In this document: positions 1 through 9,094 of the stretch, one piece after another
Layout of the letters: every line of letters starts with the position of its first letter
Numbering within the stretch: position 1 is the first letter of the stretch
NCBI GenBank assembly: GCA_029379225.1
Contig: JAQYWR010000035.1
Coordinates: forward strand, 24,150-88,149
Source of the DNA: Nostoc sp. S4
Lineage (GTDB): Bacteria; Cyanobacteriota; Cyanobacteriia; Cyanobacteriales; Nostocaceae
Direction of reading: 5' to 3'
DNA: 64,000 nucleotides
Position numbers and translations under genes: made by a program
The notes under the pieces: generated by a model
The model's database searches: none
The model's input: the letters and a program-made list of their open reading frames with translations, nothing else
Told to the model about the DNA's origin: nothing

Positions 1-106
1 CTAAAGGTGAATGATTTATTTTAAAAAATAGTTTATCCAAAAGTGAGATCGGGGAATGATTAGATGGAAACAAGAAAAATAACAAATGACCGATGACAAA
101 TGACAA

Positions 107-1114
107 TTAACTTTTAATTTTTTCTTTTTCCTTTTTTGTTGAATGTTGATGTGAATTATTGAGTACAGACGATATCAACATTTGTTCAAAAGCTTTGGAA
201 AGAGCAGTTTGAAAGCGCTGACGATGCTTGAGTTTGAAAAAAGGTCGAACTATTTCTACATAGGTGTAGCCCGCCGTAGGCATCGCACTCTCACCTTGTC
301 TATTATCAATCACTCGAATTGGCTGTAAAGTTCCTAGTTGAATTTCTTTTTTGACCATCAACTCAGAAATTCCAGTTGCACCTACACCGTTTTCAATCGC
401 TGCTTTTGCCATCTCACCACTAGTGAATACTAAAATTACATTCAGTTCGTCCAGATTGATTCCCCAATTTTGCAAAGCTTCCTCAAATCTTTGCTGTGTT
501 CCAGATTCCGGCACCCGCATTACCCAAGGAGTTTGAGTTAATTGGCTTAACTCAATTTCTCCTTGCTCAAACCAAGGATGTTTTTCACCGACTACAATTT
601 GTAAGCGATCGCTGCCGATAATTTCATATTCTAAAGTACTCTGAAGTGCTGGCTTCACATCTCCTTCTACCAAACCCAAATCAAACTGTCCCATTGCTGT
701 TCCCACACAAATCGTTTCCGCGTTAGCAAGGGTACAGTCAATTTGGATACCGGGATATTGACTCTTAAACTCACTAATTTTGCTTGGTAGCCAATAATTA
801 CCAATTGTCAGACTTGAGCCTAGTTTCAATTCACCCCGTTGTAGATTATTTAATTCCCGCAATCCCCTTTCAGTTAAGGAGACTTGATCGAGAATTTTCT
901 GCGCCTCCACTTGCAGTAACTTACCAGCCTCAGCAATCTCGATATGACGACCAATCCGATGGAACAACTTTATACCATATTCTTGCTCTAAGTTCTGGAT
1001 CGCTGCACTGACAGCAGGTTGTGTAATATAAAGTTCTTCTGCTGCCCGAGTAAAGTGTAAGTGGTGCGCCACAGCCAGAAATATTTTTAGCTGCTCAAGC
1101 GTCATTCCTGCCAT
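107..1114 (-). CDS. LysR-family transcriptional regulator
   Basis: DNA-binding regulator of 335 residues, normal for LysR proteins. The N-terminal winged helix-turn-helix (about residues 4-64) contains the typical FTRAAEELYITQPAVSAAI segment, followed by a linker helix and a periplasmic-binding-protein-like effector domain (about 92-300). The sequence resembles the cyanobacterial RbcR/CbbR-like branch; the effector cannot be read from sequence. The ATG at 1114 is used; another ATG lies three codons in. It is transcribed away from the CadD-type transporter gene across a 269-bp gap, the usual LysR arrangement, so that gene and its own promoter are plausible targets (inference). The C-terminus ends in a Lys/Glu-rich tail. 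Confidence 0.9.
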   Translation of the reverse strand: MAGMTLEQLKIFLAVAHHLHFTRAAEELYITQPAVSAAIQNLEQEYGIKLFHRIGRHIEIAEAGKLLQVEAQKILDQVSLTERGLRELNNLQRGELKLGSSLTIGNYWLPSKISEFKSQYPGIQIDCTLANAETICVGTAMGQFDLGLVEGDVKPALQSTLEYEIIGSDRLQIVVGEKHPWFEQGEIELSQLTQTPWVMRVPESGTQQRFEEALQNWGINLDELNVILVFTSGEMAKAAIENGVGATGISELMVKKEIQLGTLQPIRVIDNRQGESAMPTAGYTYVEIVRPFFKLKHRQRFQTALSKAFEQMLISSVLNNSHQHSTKKEKEKIKS

Positions 1115-1383
1115 TGATAGTATCCCTAAAACTTGGTGTCAAAATTTCATTACTTCCATTTATCATTTTGACAAAAAAAAGCATTTGATTCTATCATTTA
1201 GTTTGCCTAAAGTATAAATCAAACCTTTCTACGTAGTCATTGGTCATTTGTTGTTAGTCATTTGTAGTTAATAGACTGATGCCCCATGAGGTCACTTGCT
1301 TTCATAGCAGGAGGGCTAAACCCGTCCGACGCAGTGGCTCCTCAATGCCTAGTGCCCAATCCCCAAAATAAGGACTTGTATAA

Positions 1384-2088
1384 ATGAGCGGTTTAGTCAC
1401 TGCAATTACCACAGGAATTACGGCATTCAGTGCCACAAATATCGACGATATTGTGATTTTGACCTTGCTTTTTTCACAAGTAAATAAAACGTTCCGCAGT
1501 CGTCACATTATTGGTGGTCAGTATCTCGGTTTTGCAGCACTGGTTGTTGCTAGCCTTCCGGGTTTTTTGGGTGGACTAATTATACCGCAGTCGTGGATTC
1601 AACTACTTGGTATAATGCCAATAATTATTGGTATAAGTAGTTTATTAAAACGGGAAGAGGATTCACCAGAAGAGGTTTCAGAAGAAACTGAGCGTTCTTA
1701 TCCCTCTGGAATTACCAGTTTTCTATCTCCGCAAACATGTAATGTAGCGGCGATCGCCTTTGCTAATGGTAGTGATAATATCAGTATTTATGTACCTTTA
1801 TTTGCCAACTCTGAGTTAGAAAGTCTGCTGCTGATTTTGGGCGTATTCTTTTCCTTAGTGGGTGTCTGGTGTTATGCCGCTTATCAGTTAACTTACTTAC
1901 CTGCGATCGCTCAATTTTTAACTGATAATGGCAACACTTTTGTACCTTGTATATTAGTTGGCTTAGGCGTGTTTATTATCTTGGAAAATGTCACTTGGAC
2001 TCTTTTATCTGTAGTTTCTAGTTATCTATTTTCATTAATTATCAGCAGGAATCAGAATTCAGAAGTCGGAATTCAGGAGTTAGAATAG
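1384..2088 (+). CDS. CadD-family cadmium/cation resistance transporter
   Basis: Integral membrane protein of 234 residues. The N-terminus carries the FSATNIDDIVIL segment typical of the CadD family (LysE-like superfamily), with Asp residues in the first membrane helix. Two groups of about three hydrophobic helices are separated by a charged loop (about residues 83-105, rich in Glu). CadD proteins confer cadmium resistance in Gram-positive bacteria, while the substrate of cyanobacterial members is not settled. An AAGGA motif lies upstream of the ATG. The divergent LysR gene may control it. The extreme C-terminus (after about residue 220) looks non-conserved. Confidence 0.85.
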   Translation: MSGLVTAITTGITAFSATNIDDIVILTLLFSQVNKTFRSRHIIGGQYLGFAALVVASLPGFLGGLIIPQSWIQLLGIMPIIIGISSLLKREEDSPEEVSEETERSYPSGITSFLSPQTCNVAAIAFANGSDNISIYVPLFANSELESLLLILGVFFSLVGVWCYAAYQLTYLPAIAQFLTDNGNTFVPCILVGLGVFIILENVTWTLLSVVSSYLFSLIISRNQNSEVGIQELE

Positions 2089-2229
2089 TTAAATATTTAC
2101 AGCGGATTTCAAAGAAAGTGAATTACATCAAGTAAATTTCAAGCTTGGTGTCAAGCCTATTTGACTGATAAATTCTGAATTTTTCTGATATTTTTTTGTA
2201 AAAAACTACTTATGAACAGGAATTAAATC

Positions 2230-2880
2230 ATGAACATCTGGAAATCTCTGCTAATTGTTTTGATGATTTTTGTTAATTTAGCCTTTGCTCAACCTTCTTT
2301 TGCTGATAAACCAAAATTTAGCAAAAACCCTGATTACATCGAAGTTACCAAAGCACTTAAGCAACTTACTCAGGCAAAACAAGCCAGAACTGAACTTACA
2401 GGTGTCACACCAGAAGAAATTCAACGGAAAATCGATGAGTTAGCATTCCAAAAATATGCTTTAGAGACAGGAATTAACTGGGGTCAATGCGAGAACCAAA
2501 CAGGTAATACGATTGCAGTATACGGCAAAAGAGCAAATGAGGAAGAGGATGACGATGCTAAATACGAGAATGGTTTGTATTTTTTAGCTGATGGTCAGTC
2601 AACTAAAAATAACTGGGATTGTGATGGATTATATTTGCCAAATGATGCTAAACTTGCAGCCCAAGATGGACAAATTCAAGAATGGAAAGAACCAGTAGCT
2701 ATCAAAATACCTGATGGCAGTAAGTTAACAATTAAAACCAATTCTGATAACGCAGCAATTAAAATCAACATTCCTAATGCTCAAATTATTAAAGCTAATG
2801 AAATGAACTGGTTTATCCCAAATGTATCGCAGGCTTTAATAGATACACGAGTTCCGAATGCACCTACTGAAAAGTCTTAA
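2230..2880 (+). CDS. secreted hypothetical protein with NP-Y-EV motif
   Basis: Unrecognised 216-residue protein. A clear signal peptide (hydrophobic about residues 5-20, cleavage near FADKP) points to export. The mature part begins with the motif FSKNPDYIEV, then a Lys/Gln-rich helical stretch, then a beta-rich region with two Cys residues (in GQCENQ and NWDCDG) that could form a disulfide. An acidic EEEDDD stretch lies between them. AGGAATT precedes the ATG. Signal peptide plus SNPNYFEV also occur in the small protein at 16828-17130, so the two may share an N-terminal module. No function is assigned. Confidence 0.7.
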   Translation: MNIWKSLLIVLMIFVNLAFAQPSFADKPKFSKNPDYIEVTKALKQLTQAKQARTELTGVTPEEIQRKIDELAFQKYALETGINWGQCENQTGNTIAVYGKRANEEEDDDAKYENGLYFLADGQSTKNNWDCDGLYLPNDAKLAAQDGQIQEWKEPVAIKIPDGSKLTIKTNSDNAAIKINIPNAQIIKANEMNWFIPNVSQALIDTRVPNAPTEKS

Positions 2881-2947
2881 GTTAGTGAATATTAAACACT
2901 AGTAACTGAAATCTGTTTCTTAAGGATTTTCTCAAACTTAACAGGGT

Positions 2948-3018
2948 AACAGCCAAAATCAGAGATAAAACAGTACAAGCACTGGCAAAAAATCTCTCTG
3001 ATGTTGGCTGTTTTCTTT
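2948..3018 (+). terminator. probable intrinsic terminator (long hairpin)
   Basis: Two 18-base arms (2948-2965 and 2995-3012) pair with one mismatch around a 29-base loop, and the right arm runs into TTCTTT. It sits about 70 bases after the secreted-protein gene, so it probably ends that transcript. The arms are longer than in a typical terminator and could also be an old inverted-repeat element. Confidence 0.55.
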
Positions 3019-3132
3019 AAGTAATTACTGGTTATCGTTGGCTAAAACCCTGATTTTGATGTTGCGCTCGCTGCCCAACGTCCGGTAGTTGAGAACGAGC
3101 CAAAATTTTCATTAAAATAAGTTAGCAAAAAA

Positions 3133-3690
3133 ATGTACAATCACAATAAATATATTTCAGCAGCACAATTAACGCGTTCGATGCAAGTTCTCTGGAAGGA
3201 GATTTGCTATTACTTCGGCGTTTTTTGGAAAGGAACCTTTTTGGGGATAAAGGTATTTTTAATGCAGTTAAAATCGAAACCCACAGAAGAAGACAAAGGT
3301 CAAAACAAAGCAGGACGACTCAATCCATCTCGCATCCGAGACCATCTGGCAAATGAGCGTACATACCTGGCTTGGATGCGGACGGGAATTGCTCTTTTGG
3401 GTTTTGGTGTGGTCATCGTGCGTCTGCGTGCTTTCCAAACACCTTTGGTACCCCGTCCTGGCACCGGCTGGAAGTTAGGTTTAGTCTTCTCGCTAGTGGG
3501 TTTGATTACGGTGTGGCTGTCAACCGGACATTATTTTGCTGTCCGTCGTGATATTGAAGAAGATACTTACGAACCAACAGACCGCTGGGTGCTGCTGTTT
3601 ACTTTAGCTGTGATGATTCTCGGCGCTGGAGTCATCTATTTTGTTTTTACAACTTCTTTAGATCCGACGAGTCCAGTGATTCCTGAGTAA
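3133..3690 (+). CDS. DUF202/YidH-family membrane protein
   Basis: Small inner-membrane protein of 185 residues. The DUF202 signature RDHLANERTYLAWMRTGIALLGFG covers about residues 70-93, followed by two further membrane helices near 115-135 and 155-175. Members are typically about 100-130 residues; this one has an extra N-terminal stretch of about 60 residues, so translation could instead begin at an internal Met (position 3181 or the codon for MQLKSK). The biochemical role of DUF202 proteins is unknown. It stands alone, converging with the methyltransferase gene downstream. Confidence 0.85.
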   Translation: MYNHNKYISAAQLTRSMQVLWKEICYYFGVFWKGTFLGIKVFLMQLKSKPTEEDKGQNKAGRLNPSRIRDHLANERTYLAWMRTGIALLGFGVVIVRLRAFQTPLVPRPGTGWKLGLVFSLVGLITVWLSTGHYFAVRRDIEEDTYEPTDRWVLLFTLAVMILGAGVIYFVFTTSLDPTSPVIPE

Positions 3691-3714
3691 TGGTCTTTTT
3701 AACTGTTTGCTAGT

Positions 3715-4437
3715 TTAAAAGCGCACTTTGTACAACTCAAATAATTCACCTGATTTCTGGCTTATTACTTTACCACCAGCAGCTTTAATCGTTTTTTCCC
3801 ATTGAGTTAGAGGTTCTAAAAATACCTCAGCACCTAAATAAGTTTCTAGAACTGCCCAATCTTCTGCTAAAGGCTGTTCGGGATTGAGAACGTCAAATAC
3901 AAGATGTCCACCTGGTTTTAAGACTCGTTTGACTTCTGCTAGCACAGTATTCCAGTATTCGAGTGGAAAATAGCAGCTAAATCCTGTGGCGATCGCCAAG
4001 TCAAATTGGGCTGATGAATAGTTTAAATCGTGAGCGGCTCCCAATTCAACACCTTTGAATAGCTTGGAATTCAATTGTGGCCCCCGAGAATTGAGAATAT
4101 CCCGCGCCACATTACTGATTTCTTGTCCATAAAAAAATGCTTGCCAATCTCGCCAAGGATAAATTAATAAACTGACACCGCAGCCGATATCCAAACAGTG
4201 CTGGTTCTTTTGAGGTTTGGCAACTTCCCAAAAAGGCGAAGCAATCCTCCCAGAAAAATTGCCGCCAGCCCACTCCCGAAAGATAGGCATTGCTTGGACT
4301 TCGGCTGGAAGTTCAACAGGTTGACCAAGATATTCTCGGTTAAAGCGGAAAGCGACTTGTGTTAATCTTTCTTGCCAGTTGCTTGATTTATGGGTGGCGA
4401 AGAGATTTTGTAATTGCGAATCAGGCTTTTTAGACAT
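3715..4437 (-). CDS. class I SAM-dependent methyltransferase
   Basis: Protein of about 240 residues when started at the ATG at 4437; the frame opens upstream only at a TTG (4473). The S-adenosylmethionine-binding fold is seen in CLDIGCGVSLLIYPW (motif I), an acidic motif II further on (YGQEIS), the motif IV-like FDLAIATGFSCYFP and the RVLKPGGHLVFDVL strand. This is a Methyltransf_11-type domain acting on an unknown small molecule or lipid. No biosynthetic partner is adjacent. Confidence 0.8.
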   Translation of the reverse strand: MSKKPDSQLQNLFATHKSSNWQERLTQVAFRFNREYLGQPVELPAEVQAMPIFREWAGGNFSGRIASPFWEVAKPQKNQHCLDIGCGVSLLIYPWRDWQAFFYGQEISNVARDILNSRGPQLNSKLFKGVELGAAHDLNYSSAQFDLAIATGFSCYFPLEYWNTVLAEVKRVLKPGGHLVFDVLNPEQPLAEDWAVLETYLGAEVFLEPLTQWEKTIKAAGGKVISQKSGELFELYKVRF

Positions 4438-4629
4438 GAGATTTTTGCTAGTCTTTCTAAGGATTGTATTCAAATTCGCTTTGGGTTCGCACGCCTATCC
4501 AATCACCTGCGGTAGTTTGTCCGACTTCGTAGCTGTAGCCAACATCCCAAAAACTGATACTGTATTGAAGCTCTACCAGGAAAGACACGCCGGGAGATTT
4601 ACAACGAGGTGGCAGAGCCACCATTGTTG

Positions 4630-5398
4630 CTATATAACAGCCTGAGCAAGCACAATTCCTAGTGTATTCGGGTTGCGTTGATTTACGAGATTTTTTTCTA
4701 AACCTAAGCGAGTCAGAATTGTCACAGGAGTATTGGGGTTAGCAGTCAGTTTCATTTTGACTTCACGGTTGATATCGTTGGCTAACCGCGTCAAAATTTC
4801 CACAGATGAATCGGGGTGTTCTGCAACTTTGGCTCTGATTTGCTCAGATTCATCTTGCGCCAATATTTCTAATAGTTGAATAGGCGTTAGTATTTTATTA
4901 TGAGATGATTTATAGAGAAGTTTTTGGTGATTCTGCTACCTGCAACCGTGGTTCTAAAGTTGGTTCCTGTGCCAGCCGCTTTAAGAGTTGCAAACGGTAC
5001 TTTAATGGCATGTGGGGATTACGCAAGCCTTCAATTAGCCGTTCTGCTGGCACCCACTCGCCGATCAAGCATGGTGGCACTGGGCCTAACTTGAGCAATT
5101 CTACAGCGAGGCGATCGTTTTGTCCTAGCTGCTGTTGTTGCAGTATTGCGTTTGCTATCTGCTGCCACCCGTCTGTTATTTCTCCAGCAAAATTCACGTG
5201 TAAGCTTGCTGTTTCAGCTACTTGTATATCAGGGCTATTAACTAGAATCTCTAAGAGAGTGCGGGGTGTGTCAGGAAAACTGGCGATCGCCAATTGCAAA
5301 TTTCTTGACTCTTGCAATAAAGCCTCTGGCGCTGACAAAAGCCGTTGCAAATCTGCTACGCTAACTGGCTGAAGAGGTTGCATGGCTGTGAAATTCAA
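4630..5398 (-). pseudogene. variant leucine-rich repeat (LRV) protein, frameshifted
   Basis: Two minus-strand pieces lie head to tail: 4910-5398 (ending SPKTSL) and 4630-4863 (only a TTG start). The frame of the second piece stays open upstream to about 4920, where it would continue directly from the first. One inserted base near 4905-4920 therefore explains the split. Both pieces are built from about 24-residue helical units of the type VAExPxxxxxxLxxLAxD, resembling LRV/HEAT repeats of cyanobacterial unknown proteins. If the frameshift is real the gene is broken; a sequencing error is the alternative. Confidence 0.65.
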
Positions 5399-5518
5399 TT
5401 ACTTAGTTGATTTATACTAGAAAAAATAATACGTGAAAACTATTGTAAAAATTTTGTATCCTTCTGTTTAGAGTTCCCAATGCCAGTGTCAACTTAACGC
5501 GAAATCGACATTAATGAT

Positions 5519-5552
5519 TCTAGGGGCGCACAGCTAACTGTGCGCCCCTAGA
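5519..5552. repeat. 15-bp-arm palindrome (possible terminator)
   Basis: Perfect inverted repeat: the arm beginning TCTAGGGGCGCACAG pairs with its reverse complement across a four-base CTAA loop. It is GC-rich in an AT-rich gap, with no run of T on either side. It lies downstream of the pirin gene (minus strand), where it could end or stabilise the transcript. It may equally be a REP-like element. Confidence 0.6.
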
Positions 5553-5698
5553 GTGGTCTATTCAACTACAGATTGCTGTAGCTTTTTTCAAACAGACTTA
5601 CAGCAGATTTCAAGAAAACTCAACTATACAACGATTTGTCTTTTAAGCAGATATAAGCCGTGTTTTACTCTGGAATTCAGCAATTCTGCTGTAGCATA

Positions 5699-6415
5699 TT
5701 AACCCAAATCAAAAAGCAAGATTTCGCCACCGATATCGGTGCTAATTTCTAGTTGTTCTTCACCGTTGATTTGCACGCCATCGCCTGCTCTAAGTTCTTC
5801 ACCATTTAAGTTAACGATACCTTGGGCTACTTGTAACCAAGCGTAACGACCAGGTTTGACTTGATAATTAACAGCATCACCTGACTCTAAAACAGATGCG
5901 TATAAATCAACATCTTGGTGAATTGTCACAGCACCATCACGGCCATCTTTAGCAGCAATTAAACGTAATTGACCGCGCTTTTCTTCTAAAGGAAAAGCTT
6001 TTTGTTCGTATCTTGGTGTCAACCCTTGTTTATCAGGAAGAATCCAAATTTGTAGCAAGTGTAGTGGTTCAGTTGGCGAAGGATTAAATTCGCTGTGGCT
6101 GATTCCAGTACCAGCACTCATAATTTGGGCATCACCAGGACGAATTACTGAGCCTGTACCCAAGCTGTCTTTATGCTCTACAGCACCTTCTAAGACGTAT
6201 GTGAGAATTTCCATATCACGATGACCGTGGGTAGGAAATCCAGCACCAGGAGTGATGCGGTCGTCGTTGATGACTCGCAGAGAACGAAATCCCATACGAT
6301 TGGGATCGTAAAAACTTCCGAAGGAAAATGTGTGAAAACTATCGAGCCAGCCTGTTTGAGCGTGACCGCGGGCATTTCTATCATGAATTAGGTGGCTAAT
6401 TGTATTTTGAGACAT
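5699..6415 (-). CDS. pirin-family bicupin protein
   Basis: Cupin protein of 238 residues, the usual size for YhhW-type pirins. The N-terminal cupin has the metal-binding pattern PTHGHRDMEILTYVLEGAVEHKDS with the conserved His and Glu ligands, followed by the pirin motif MSAGTGISHSEFN. The C-terminal cupin (about residues 150-235) is more divergent. Pirins of this type can have quercetin 2,3-dioxygenase activity; the physiological role here is unknown. A GAGG Shine-Dalgarno motif lies just before the ATG. It is monocistronic between an inverted repeat and a long gap. Confidence 0.9.
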   Translation of the reverse strand: MSQNTISHLIHDRNARGHAQTGWLDSFHTFSFGSFYDPNRMGFRSLRVINDDRITPGAGFPTHGHRDMEILTYVLEGAVEHKDSLGTGSVIRPGDAQIMSAGTGISHSEFNPSPTEPLHLLQIWILPDKQGLTPRYEQKAFPLEEKRGQLRLIAAKDGRDGAVTIHQDVDLYASVLESGDAVNYQVKPGRYAWLQVAQGIVNLNGEELRAGDGVQINGEEQLEISTDIGGEILLFDLG

Positions 6416-6807
6416 AAATTTACCTCACTGTTTATTAGTTTTAAATGTCAAAAATTTAAGTATTTAATTGGTTAATTACGTAGCTTGCTTTTCAGTTATA
6501 GCAAGTATGACAAATTCCTATCTTCTCTAGGAGAGACTTTACCAAACTAGCAAAGCGTAGCTGATTACGAATTCCTAATTACTTTTGAACTATTTAAATA
6601 ATAAAACATACATATAGGAAATGAAAAGTACGCACTTAAAAGTGGGATACTTACCAAAAAGATACTGTTAAATTTTATTTAAATTGTTGACTAATGACTC
6701 ATGACTGCAAGCAGCTGAATATTTTTTTAAAAGTAAGTTCCTTAAGCATATATTTTGATATTAGTTTGTGACAACAAATATAAGCAAAGCCCTTAAAGTA
6801 CCTGATG
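6416..6807. other. gene-free gap
   Basis: AT-rich intergenic DNA between the pirin and Dps genes, both on the minus strand. No open frame with coding character, RNA gene or repeat was recognised, apart from the dps terminator hairpin that follows. The promoter of the pirin gene should lie just right of 6415. Confidence 0.5.
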
Positions 6808-6843
6808 TAAAAGGGTACGTTAGACTTTAACCTAACGTACCCT
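6808..6843 (-). terminator. intrinsic terminator of dps
   Basis: Two perfect 12-base arms, AGGGTACGTTAG and CTAACGTACCCT, flank an eight-base loop; read on the minus strand the hairpin runs into TTTT. It lies 33 bases after the dps stop codon, the expected place and orientation. Confidence 0.75.
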
Positions 6844-6876
6844 ACTACTACTAAATCAAGTATTTTTCAGCAGTGT

Positions 6877-7449
6877 TTATTTGACACCAACAGGTATTTT
6901 TGCAGTTGAAGTAGTATCGGCTTTGCCATTCTCTGCCTTAATTTCTGCTACTTGCAAATGAGCTTCTAAGAACCAGAGTCGCTTGTCAATGGTGCGGGAA
7001 ATTTCGGTGTAAAGGTCGGCTGTATCGAGGTCGCCTAATTCATCGGTTTTATCGATCGCTTCCCGTAAATGTTTGGCATAAGGTGCAAAGCGATCTGCTA
7101 ACGCTGTTACATGTTCTTTGCCATCCAAAATATCAAAGGGATATTCTGGCAAAATCGAATTATTAGCTGCGGCGCGGGCTGTTCCTAAAGCGTATCCGCC
7201 TAAAGCTGTAACGCGTTCAGCTACCATATCGATGTACTCTTCGAGTTCACCAGCAATTTCATCAAATAATTCATGTAGCTGGAAGAAGTCAGTTCCTTTA
7301 ACATTCCAGTGCGCTTGTTTTGCCTGGGTTTTCAGATCCAAAGTAGCAGCTAAGGTTTTGTTGAGAAGTACTACAATTTGCACTCGCGCTTCGGCAGGAA
7401 TGTCAATGCGGGTTGGGTACAGACGTGATGCAATAGTGTTGTCGCTCAT
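6877..7449 (-). CDS. dps: Dps-family ferritin-like DNA protection protein
   Basis: Mini-ferritin that oxidises and stores iron and protects DNA from peroxide. The ferroxidase ligands are visible in AHWNVKG and LHELFDEIAGELEEYIDMVAER (His, His, Asp, Glu), followed by the four-helix bundle with RLWFLEAHLQ near the end. The ATG at 7449 (MSDNT) gives 190 residues; the frame also opens from a TTG at 7479, less likely because no start signal supports it. Length is at the long side for the family because of N- and C-terminal tails. Monocistronic, with its own terminator. Regulation by PerR/Fur is common in the family but no operator was confirmed. Confidence 0.92.
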   Translation of the reverse strand: MSDNTIASRLYPTRIDIPAEARVQIVVLLNKTLAATLDLKTQAKQAHWNVKGTDFFQLHELFDEIAGELEEYIDMVAERVTALGGYALGTARAAANNSILPEYPFDILDGKEHVTALADRFAPYAKHLREAIDKTDELGDLDTADLYTEISRTIDKRLWFLEAHLQVAEIKAENGKADTTSTAKIPVGVK

Positions 7450-7565
7450 GGATCTTACGTTAATGCCTTTTACATCCAACTTTACAGAAAATGCTTGGCT
7501 GTGCGAAACTCTCTGACGATAGATTCAATTAATGCCTGAATGTGTTAAGATTTATAATGAATAGG

Positions 7566-8612
7566 TTAAATGCGATGGTTTTCTATGGTATTGAATGTGC
7601 CACCGAAAAGGCGTTCGTGAATTACATCGCTGTGCAAAAAGTCGTGGGGAAAACCCAGTTCAATTTGACTCACTTCATCTAACCGTTGCAAATGTTCTGG
7701 GGAGAGTCGGAGATTTAAAGAAGCTAAGTTATCTTGAAATTGCGTTAATTTACGTGCCCCAACAATTGGAATAATCACCCCGCTTTGAGCGTGTAACCAA
7801 GCTAATGCTACTTGTGATGGTGTGTGTCCAATTTCTGCTGCAACTTGGCTGACAACTTCAGCGATCGCTAAATTCTTCTCGGAAATCTCTCCTCCCAAAG
7901 TCTTGAGTCGCCCTTCGCTGCCTTCTCGAGAAGACTTATTATACTTACCCGTCAGTACACCACCACCTAAGGGTGACCAGGGTGTTACGGCTAAATCCAA
8001 GGCTTTAGCCATCGGAATTAAATCGCGTTCTGGTGCCCGCTGAATCAAACTATACTCAATTTGCAGAGCGACAAACTGCGTCCATCCTTGGTATTGAGCA
8101 ATGGTATTTGCTTGGGAAACAATCCAAGCAGGGGTATCAGAAATGCCGATGTAAAGTACTTTTCCTTGACGGACTACATCATCAAGCGATCGCAATACTT
8201 CCTCAATAGGTGTGGTAAAGTCCCAAGCGTGCAACCAGAATAAGTCAATATAGTCAGTATTTAACCGCTTCAGGCTACCTTCTAAAGACTGGATTAAATT
8301 CTTGCGATGATTTCCACTACCATTGGGATTACCATTTTTGTCAGTCATCCGCAAGGGAAAGGAATATTTCGTAGCAACTACAAAGCGTTCCCGGTCTTTG
8401 ACGATTAATTCACCAACAATCTTTTCACTGCTACCATCGGTATAACCATTGGCGGTGTCAATAAAATTGCCTCCTGCTTCCACAAAAGCATCAAAGACTT
8501 TACCGCTTTCGTCTTTGGAAGCACCCCAACCCCAATCTTCACCAAAGGTCATGGTTCCTAAGCAGAGTTCAGAGACTCTTAACCCGCTTTTGCCCAAGAG
8601 TTTGTATTTCAT
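7566..8612 (-). CDS. aldo/keto reductase
   Basis: NADPH-dependent oxidoreductase of 348 residues with a TIM-barrel fold. The catalytic tetrad is readable: Asp in FIDTANGYTDG, Tyr in the same segment, Lys in VVATKYSF and His in LFWLHAWD. The C-terminal cofactor-binding part includes IPIVGARKLTQFQDNL. It resembles the AKR11/AKR12-like general-stress branch; the substrate is unknown. An AGAG motif precedes the ATG. No operon partner: the dps gene follows on the same strand after 87 bases. Confidence 0.92.
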   Translation of the reverse strand: MKYKLLGKSGLRVSELCLGTMTFGEDWGWGASKDESGKVFDAFVEAGGNFIDTANGYTDGSSEKIVGELIVKDRERFVVATKYSFPLRMTDKNGNPNGSGNHRKNLIQSLEGSLKRLNTDYIDLFWLHAWDFTTPIEEVLRSLDDVVRQGKVLYIGISDTPAWIVSQANTIAQYQGWTQFVALQIEYSLIQRAPERDLIPMAKALDLAVTPWSPLGGGVLTGKYNKSSREGSEGRLKTLGGEISEKNLAIAEVVSQVAAEIGHTPSQVALAWLHAQSGVIIPIVGARKLTQFQDNLASLNLRLSPEHLQRLDEVSQIELGFPHDFLHSDVIHERLFGGTFNTIENHRI

Positions 8613-8678
8613 GGATATTTTCTCTTTAATAAAAAACTATGCCGATAATATCCCAAAGGCATGATAACTATAAATCAG

Positions 8679-9036
8679 CTGAAAAAGCACAACGTTTGGC
8701 AGCCAAATTGCCGGAGTTAAATATAGATCCAGATACAATTTAGACTCGTGCATCGTTACAAAATACATACTTTTAATATCAACGCAATGTCAATTCTGTT
8801 TTCTAAAAGGCCTCCAAGAATTTGGGTGTGAAAGTTATACTTATATGGCGGCTCGGTTATCACATTAAAATCTGACGGAATAAAATACTCATTACCTAAC
8901 CTGGATCGGAAGTTAGTAATACTCGACTTTACTCTATCAGAGTCACCAGGGCGATCGCTCCCAAAAATACTTCTGTTAAAAGGTTTCTTTTCTGCATCTA
9001 TAGCTAATGGGTAATGGACTATATGAAGCGATCGCG
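8679..9036. repeat. partial copy of a Uma2 gene 3' end plus downstream DNA
   Basis: About 355 bases closely match 35946-36305. The plus strand opens with the last 20 or so codons of a Uma2-type gene (ending AAKLPELNIDPDTI, stop at 8744), without any of the upstream gene. The rest matches the DNA after the intact Uma2 gene at 35311-36012. The truncated copy shows that this 3' module moved or that the rest of the gene here was deleted. Divergence is roughly 10 percent by eye. Confidence 0.8.
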
Positions 9037-9043
9037 ACGTCAC
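8756..9043 (-). CDS. hypothetical small protein, convergent to the Uma2 remnant
   Basis: Open frame of up to 95 residues starting at a GTG; no family recognised. It overlaps the duplicated module. When compared with the second copy (36012-36290) most changes in this frame are synonymous or conservative (N/D, I/V, L/I, L/F), which suggests that it was once translated. The second copy has a frameshift and a stop. It lies tail-to-tail with the Uma2 remnant. Whether it is expressed is unknown, and no good ribosome binding site is seen. Confidence 0.4.
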   Translation of the reverse strand: MTSRSLHIVHYPLAIDAEKKPFNRSIFGSDRPGDSDRVKSSITNFRSRLGNEYFIPSDFNVITEPPYKYNFHTQILGGLLENRIDIALILKVCIL

Positions 9044-9094
9044 TGTAATAATTGGAGGCTGCTTTGAGTCCTATTTAGGATAAAATTATATTTT

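Noticed and set aside
4905..5372. Plus-strand frame of 155 residues
   Set aside because: Antisense to the LRV-type gene pieces, which show clear repeat structure; the plus-frame product is Cys/Arg/Ser-rich shadow sequence.
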